A stretch of DNA of 8,832 nucleotides from positions 1 to 8,832 of the forward strand of contig CALEXY010000001.1 of assembly GCA_937924995.1 (NCBI GenBank), read 5' to 3'. Position numbers and translations under genes: made by a program. Positions 5,450 through 8,832 of the stretch are shown here, piece after piece. Under the pieces are notes generated by a model. That model worked only from the letters and a program-made list of their open reading frames with translations, searched no databases and had not been told where the DNA came from. This DNA comes from an uncultured Candidatus Saccharibacteria bacterium (GTDB lineage: Bacteria > Patescibacteriota > Saccharimonadia > Saccharimonadales > Saccharimonadaceae). The stretch's first letter is position 1; each line of letters begins with the position of its first letter.

Positions 5450-6658
5450 ATGAACGAGCAAGTACCAAAGTTTAGTTTTGGCATCGATATGGGGACACAA
5501 AATATTCGCGAAGTAGTCCTCAGTGAGATGAATGGTCAGATTACCGTAGTGGGTAAGGTTGAGTCACCGCAAAATGGGGGGATGAGTAAGGGTGTGGTGA
5601 CGAATTTACGCAATGCGGTGCACGCGCTCGAGGCAGCTTCTATTGAAATCGACCGAATGATCGGGATGAATTTAGCGGACGCCTATCTTTCAATTAATGG
5701 TTCAAATGTTGGCACAGCGCCAACACAGGGCGGTATCTCGATTACCGGTTCCGAAATTACCGAGGCGGACGTGGCGCGCTTAAAAGAATTTGCGGTATCA
5801 GGTATTGTGCCAGATAACCGTGCCTTACTAGATGTGATTCCAGTAGAATATGCAATTGCTGGTCAGGGTGGAATTAGAAATCCGATTGGCATGCGTGGTG
5901 TGAAACTTGAAATGCAAGCGAATGTAGTTTCGGCGCTTTTGCCAGTCTGTATGAACTTGAAAGAGGTGGCCGGAGCCCTAAATATTAACGCTTTGAAATT
6001 GGTGCCAACGGCAGTAGCAGCCGGACGCGCAGTGCTACTCGAGAGCCAGAAGGAAAATGGCGTAGCAGTAGTCGAGATGGGTGCTGCGACGACGTCGGTG
6101 GCGATTTTTATGGAAGGTTTCTTGCAGTATTTTGGGGTGATTAATGTGGGGGCGAATCACATCACGAATGATATTGCGATTAGTCTAGCGGTGAGTACAG
6201 AGGTAGCTGAAGAAATTAAGATGAAATATGTGACGGCGGAATTGATTGATAATGATAAGCCAATGACGATGCGCTTTGGTGATGAATCAATTAGCTTTAC
6301 GAAGACCATGGTAAATCGTATCGTAGAGGACCGCTTGATTGATATTTTTGAACATGTGAAGAAAGAAATCGCGATTGCGGGTTATGAAAAGAAATTACCG
6401 GAAGGCGTAGTCTTGACCGGTGGGGGTGCGGAGATGCGCGGAATTGAACGTTTCGCGAGAGAGCATATGGAAGTGGCGACTCGAATTGGTCTGCCGCTAA
6501 TGGATGTGACTCATATTGATAATGAAACTAAGAAGCCTCGTTTCGCGGTGGCGATTGGTTTAGCTTTGATGATGAATGACGATATGCGCGAGCAAGAAAC
6601 GCGCGTGGAAGAAAAGCCGGTGGGCTTCCTCAGTAAATTATTTGGCGGTGGAAGATAA
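5450..6658 (+). CDS. ftsA: Cell division protein FtsA
   Basis: FtsA is an actin-like ATPase that tethers FtsZ filaments to the membrane. The 402-residue protein shows phosphate-1 FSFGIDMGTQNIREVV (8-23), the 1C subdomain region including IPVEYAIAGQGGIRNPIGMRG (130-150), the adenosine motif VLTGGGAEMRG (321-331), and a C-terminal amphipathic membrane helix VGFLSKLFGG (391-400) after an acidic linker. Phosphate-2, normally DIGGGTTD, reads EMGAATTS (209-216), so ATP binding or hydrolysis may be altered. Start: ATG 8 nt after the extended -10, no Shine-Dalgarno sequence. ftsZ follows after 68 nt with its own leader, the classic ftsA-ftsZ order. No transmembrane segment is present, as usual. Confidence 0.95.
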   Translation: MNEQVPKFSFGIDMGTQNIREVVLSEMNGQITVVGKVESPQNGGMSKGVVTNLRNAVHALEAASIEIDRMIGMNLADAYLSINGSNVGTAPTQGGISITGSEITEADVARLKEFAVSGIVPDNRALLDVIPVEYAIAGQGGIRNPIGMRGVKLEMQANVVSALLPVCMNLKEVAGALNINALKLVPTAVAAGRAVLLESQKENGVAVVEMGAATTSVAIFMEGFLQYFGVINVGANHITNDIAISLAVSTEVAEEIKMKYVTAELIDNDKPMTMRFGDESISFTKTMVNRIVEDRLIDIFEHVKKEIAIAGYEKKLPEGVVLTGGGAEMRGIERFAREHMEVATRIGLPLMDVTHIDNETKKPRFAVAIGLALMMNDDMREQETRVEEKPVGFLSKLFGGGR

Positions 6659-6683
6659 AAATCTCTTATTCTGGCTAGAAATG

Positions 6684-6692
6684 TGTTAATAT
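6684..6692 (+). promoter_or_regulatory. Possible extended -10 promoter of ftsZ
   Basis: TGT-TAATAT in the ftsA-ftsZ gap resembles an extended -10 and would give a leader of about 28 nt. TATAGT at 6703-6708 is an alternative. Neither has a good -35, and ftsZ may also be read from the ftsA promoter. Confidence 0.4.
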
Positions 6693-6715
6693 AGAAGTAA
6701 TCTATAGTTAAAAGT

Positions 6716-6720
6716 GAGGA
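6716..6720 (+). promoter_or_regulatory. Shine-Dalgarno site of ftsZ
   Basis: GAGGA lies 6 nt before the ATG at 6727, within GTGAGGAATAAAG. This is the clearest ribosome binding site in the window and contrasts with the leader-free ftsA, map and rpsU starts. Confidence 0.8.
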
Positions 6721-6726
6721 ATAAAG

Positions 6727-7941
6727 ATGCCAGAAATAAAACCAACAGAGGTGGAAAGCAAAGCGACGATTAAAGTAATCGGTGTCGGTGGAGCTGGCGG
6801 TTCTGCGGTAAATCGCATGAAGGAAGTTGGACTTTCCGGTGTTGAGTTTATTGCGGTCAATACCGATGCCCAGGCTCTACATCACTCTAATGCAGATGTG
6901 AAAGTTCACATTGGCCAAGGTCTTGGTGCTGGTGGCGATCCAGAAAAAGGTCAAACCGCAGCGGAAGAAAGCCGTGATAATATTTGTGAAGCTATTAAGG
7001 ATGCCGATATGGTCTTCATTACTCTGGGTGCTGGTGGTGGTACCGGTTCTGGTGCTGGTCCAGTAGTGGCTCAGGAAGCTAAGAAGCAAGATATTTTGAC
7101 CGTGGGTGTGGTGACGAAGCCATTTACTTTCGAAGGTGCACAACGTAAGAAGAATGCAGATTTTGCAATCGAAAAATTGGCGAAGGAAGTAGATGCTTTA
7201 ATTACGATTCCTAACGACCGTTTACTACAAACAATCGACCCACGCACGCCATTGCTCGAAACTTTTAAGATTGCAGATGATGTTTTGCGTCAAGGTGTGC
7301 AAGGTATTTCAGAATTAATTACCGAACATGCACTGATTAACTTGGACTTTGCTGACGTGAAGGCGATTATGAAGAATGCCGGTTCAGCTTTGATGGGTAT
7401 CGGCCGTGCTTCCGGTGAAAACCGTGCGAAATTGGCAGCTCAACAAGCTATTGAATCTCCACTTATCGAAGTGAAAATCGACGGTGCTCGTGGTGTACTC
7501 TTCTCGGTATCTGGTGGTTATGATATGTCGATGTCAGAAATCCAGGAAGCAGCTGAGGAAATCACTGGTGCAGTTTCTCCAGATGCCAATATTATCTTTG
7601 GTGCTTCAATTCGTCCAGAATTGCAAGATGAAATCGTAATTACGGTGGTAGCAACTGGTTTTGATTCAGATTATTACCGCCAAAAGCGTGCAGAGGAAGA
7701 AGAAGCACGCCGTAATGCAGAGGTGATGGAACGCGTGGAAGCGATGAAATCTCAAGCGAGCGAACCAGTAGTGGCTCCAGTTAGTAGTTTCGATCATACG
7801 ACTACTACAAATCATGAATTCCAAAGTGATTTCACTGCCGCCCCAAAAGAAAATATTTGGGAACGCATCGGTAAAAAAGACGAAGAAGAAGATTTGGATG
7901 TACCACCTTCACTTCGCGCAAGATTCCGCAACAAAAAATAA
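6727..7941 (+). CDS. ftsZ: Cell division protein FtsZ
   Basis: FtsZ is the tubulin-like GTPase that polymerises into the division ring. At 404 residues it is typical. Visible motifs: GVGGAGGSAVNRM (19-31), AVNTDAQAL (43-51), the tubulin signature GAGGGTGSGAGPVVA (101-115), PFTFEG (132-137) and the T7 synergy loop NLDFADVKAIM (205-215), which supplies the acidic residues that hydrolyse GTP in the neighbouring subunit. After about residue 318 a charged, probably helical stretch (KRAEEEEARRNAEVMERVEAM) leads to a flexible linker, and the end DLDVPPSLRARFRNKK (389-404) looks like the conserved C-terminal peptide that binds FtsA. Its codons favour pyrimidine-ended forms (GGT, GCT, CGT) more than the neighbours, suggesting high expression. 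The start is supported by GAGGA. Confidence 0.98.
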   Translation: MPEIKPTEVESKATIKVIGVGGAGGSAVNRMKEVGLSGVEFIAVNTDAQALHHSNADVKVHIGQGLGAGGDPEKGQTAAEESRDNICEAIKDADMVFITLGAGGGTGSGAGPVVAQEAKKQDILTVGVVTKPFTFEGAQRKKNADFAIEKLAKEVDALITIPNDRLLQTIDPRTPLLETFKIADDVLRQGVQGISELITEHALINLDFADVKAIMKNAGSALMGIGRASGENRAKLAAQQAIESPLIEVKIDGARGVLFSVSGGYDMSMSEIQEAAEEITGAVSPDANIIFGASIRPELQDEIVITVVATGFDSDYYRQKRAEEEEARRNAEVMERVEAMKSQASEPVVAPVSSFDHTTTTNHEFQSDFTAAPKENIWERIGKKDEEEDLDVPPSLRARFRNKK

Positions 7942-7953
7942 CTTAACAATTCG

Positions 7954-7979
7954 AAATGACTGGCTAGCCCAGTCATTTT
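7954..7979 (+). terminator. Hairpin terminator after ftsZ
   Basis: AAATGACTGG (7954-7963) and CCAGTCATTT (7969-7978) form a perfect 10-bp stem around CTAGC, followed by only one further T (TTTT, 7976-7979) and then A. It is likely an intrinsic terminator, possibly leaky because the T-tract is short, so read-through into nrdR 15 nt on is possible. The AT flanks make it roughly bidirectional. Confidence 0.75.
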
Positions 7980-7993
7980 AGATAGAAATTATA

Positions 7994-8455
7994 ATGAATA
8001 TAAATATTGGCATTGGCGATAGTAAGGTGCTGGAAAGCCGGGAAACTACGGATGGTCAGATGATTCGTCGTCGTCGCGTGACGAAAGACGGTTATCGCTT
8101 CACAACCTATGAACGAATTGAGCTGCCGACTTTAACAGTGAAAAAACGTAGTGGTAACCGAGAAGTTTTTGATCGAGATAAATTGCGCGGTGCGGTAAAA
8201 CGCAGTGTAGGTAAGTTTTTTAATTCGGAATTTGAAATCGAGGACGTGGTAAACTCGGTGACTGCGAAGATGTACGCTCTAGATCGAGACGAAGTAGAAT
8301 CGCATGAGATTGGCCAGGCGATTTTGGATGTTTTGGCCGAGAAAAACGAAGTGGCTTATGTGCGATTTGCCAGTGTGTTTTTGCAGTTTAAGACTTTGGA
8401 TGAATTCGAAAGTATTATTAGAGAACAGAGAAAGAAGAAAAAAGAATGCGTGTAG
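7994..8455 (+). CDS. nrdR: NrdR-like ATP-cone regulator lacking the zinc-ribbon cysteines
   Basis: NrdR represses ribonucleotide reductase genes; its N-terminal zinc ribbon binds NrdR boxes and its ATP-cone senses ATP/dATP. The 153-residue length and full alignment identify the family: SKVLESR (10-16), IRRRR (24-28), RFTTYERIEL (35-44), then an ATP-cone with VKKRSGNREVFDRDKLRGAV (49-68) and VAYVRFASVF (120-129). However, the four zinc cysteines (CPxC near the start, CxxC after RRRR) are all missing: the N-terminus reads MNINIGIGDSK and the second site RRRRVTKDGYRF. The only cysteine is near the C-terminus (C152). The reading frame is continuous, so this is not a frameshift. No ribosome binding site is visible; a TATAAT overlaps the ATG. 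It follows the ftsZ terminator and overlaps the next gene by 10 nt. Confidence 0.9.
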   Translation: MNINIGIGDSKVLESRETTDGQMIRRRRVTKDGYRFTTYERIELPTLTVKKRSGNREVFDRDKLRGAVKRSVGKFFNSEFEIEDVVNSVTAKMYALDRDEVESHEIGQAILDVLAEKNEVAYVRFASVFLQFKTLDEFESIIREQRKKKKECV

Positions 8456-8712
8456 TAATAGTGGTAAAACAACACTCAGAATTTGCTTCGGAAGCCGAGA
8501 TGTGGAAGCGAGACTTCGAATATGAGGCGCGAAAAGAGGTAGAACTAATCGATCCGGAAACGATTGACGGGGAAATATTTGCGAGAGCGAGAGATATTGT
8601 GCAGTATCCGACGGTTTTGGTTTTGCAAGATGACGGGATGGTGGTAAAAAAGTGGGCGGGCAGGCCATTACCACAAATTTCGGAAGTAAAGTACGTGATT
8701 CGCGAAGTCTAG
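8446..8712 (+). CDS. Small thioredoxin/glutaredoxin-fold-like protein without active-site cysteines
   Basis: This 88-residue protein has the beta-alpha-beta-alpha-beta-beta-alpha order of a thioredoxin-like fold: strand VVIVV (3-7), a helix around 12-29, strand VELID (32-36), helix EIFARARDIV (43-52), then QYPTVLVLQDDG (53-64) with Pro55 in the place of the cis-proline, strand MVVKKWAG (65-72) and a final helix (76-87). It has no cysteine at all, so the CxxC redox site is absent; a disulfide reductase role is not supported. The end (WAGRPLPQI) faintly recalls NrdH-type glutaredoxins (WSGFRPDMI). Its ATG lies inside the last codons of nrdR (10-nt overlap), indicating translational coupling and perhaps a joint function. 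Function unknown; the fold call is by eye. Confidence 0.7.
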   Translation: MRVVIVVKQHSEFASEAEMWKRDFEYEARKEVELIDPETIDGEIFARARDIVQYPTVLVLQDDGMVVKKWAGRPLPQISEVKYVIREV

Positions 8713-8778
8713 AATTAGCGAAATGAGAGGGGGTTCGTGAAGAATGGGGGTGGGATAGCTTTGATGGGGGCGTTTAGC
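8713..8778. other. G-rich non-coding junction between the conserved cluster and a putative transposase
   Basis: No coding sequence is supported. It is unusually G-rich on the plus strand, with ATGGGGG occurring twice 20 nt apart (8744-8750 and 8764-8770). If the adjoining minus-strand fragment is a transposase, the end of the mobile element should lie in here, but no terminal inverted repeat can be defined from one side. Confidence 0.4.
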
Positions 8779-8832
8779 CTACTCTAACCCCTCAAGTGCA
8801 ACACTTTGAGACCTATAGACTTCGAGTGGAGT
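8779..8832 (-). CDS. Possible C-terminal end of an integrase-core transposase, cut by window edge
   Basis: The minus strand from the window edge reads 17 codons, TPLEVYRSQSVALEGLE, then TAG (8781-8779). The TPxEVY pattern near the end is typical of the C-terminus of rve-type transposases (IS3, IS481 and IS30 groups, as in GYKTPxEVY), often followed by a short tail like SVAL. Only 17 residues are visible and the other minus-strand frames give nothing sensible, so the call is tentative. If correct, a mobile element is inserted just downstream of the nrdR unit, converging on it. Confidence 0.45.
   Translation of the reverse strand, partial: TPLEVYRSQSVALEGLE

Noticed and set aside
7990..7995. 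TATAAT as promoter -10 for nrdR
   Set aside because: It overlaps the ATG, so a transcript from it would start inside the gene, and the next in-frame Met is only at residue 23, past the conserved SRxxxxxG region. No convincing nrdR promoter was found.
7994..8140. Frameshift or sequencing error explaining the missing zinc cysteines in NrdR
   Set aside because: The residues around both expected cysteine pairs align in one uninterrupted frame, and a stop (TAG at 7979-7981) closes the frame just upstream.
8279..8674. 131-codon minus-strand reading frame
   Set aside because: It is the shadow of nrdR and the thioredoxin-fold gene; composition is low-complexity Ser/Leu/Pro and no family is recognisable.
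1..8832. tRNA, rRNA, riboswitch, replication origin or defence system
   Set aside because: I looked on both strands and saw no cloverleaf, conserved riboswitch core, DnaA-box cluster or defence-associated genes; nearly all the sequence is accounted for by core housekeeping genes.

Overview
The window reads as chromosomal core-genome DNA from an ultra-small Patescibacteria (CPR) bacterium. Candidatus Saccharibacteria (TM7) is the most likely affiliation. This is inferred from compact gene spacing, short LID-less adenylate-kinase-like proteins, a cysteine-less NrdR, leaderless-type promoters and the gene order; no phylogeny was possible. All ten plus-strand genes read with the standard code, and none ends in TGA.

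Layout. 1-1133 (minus): 5' part of priA (replication restart helicase), cut by the window edge. 1134-1182: a very short divergent intergenic region with two overlapping extended -10 promoters and a perfect 8-bp inverted repeat. 1183-3115 (plus): a small winged-helix regulator, then recJ. 3119-3403: rpsU as a self-contained unit with its own strong promoter and terminator. 3416-5300: two tandem, divergent adenylate-kinase-like paralogs, then map (methionine aminopeptidase); adk-map adjacency is a familiar remnant of the secY-adk-map order. 5301-5449: no gene, but a 22-nt direct repeat whose second copy forms a strong intrinsic terminator, then the ftsA promoter. 5450-7941: ftsA and ftsZ (division ring), then a hairpin terminator. 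7994-8712: an NrdR-like ATP-cone protein and a small thioredoxin-fold protein, overlapping by 10 nt. 8713-8832: G-rich non-coding sequence, then what looks like the last 17 codons of a transposase or integrase on the minus strand.

Functional themes. priA and recJ serve replication restart and recombination. rpsU, map and the adk-like pair serve translation, protein maturation and nucleotide balance. ftsA and ftsZ serve division. nrdR would link dNTP supply to the cell cycle.

Most striking points. (i) Five genes (priA, rpsU, first adk-like, map, ftsA) have a -10 hexamer only 7 or 8 nt from the start codon, which predicts leaderless mRNAs; the wHTH gene and ftsZ have leaders with Shine-Dalgarno sequences. 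(ii) NrdR has lost all four zinc-ribbon cysteines. (iii) The two adenylate-kinase-like proteins have each lost different conserved active-site residues. (iv) The divergent priA/regulator promoter holds a candidate operator with arms two helical turns apart.
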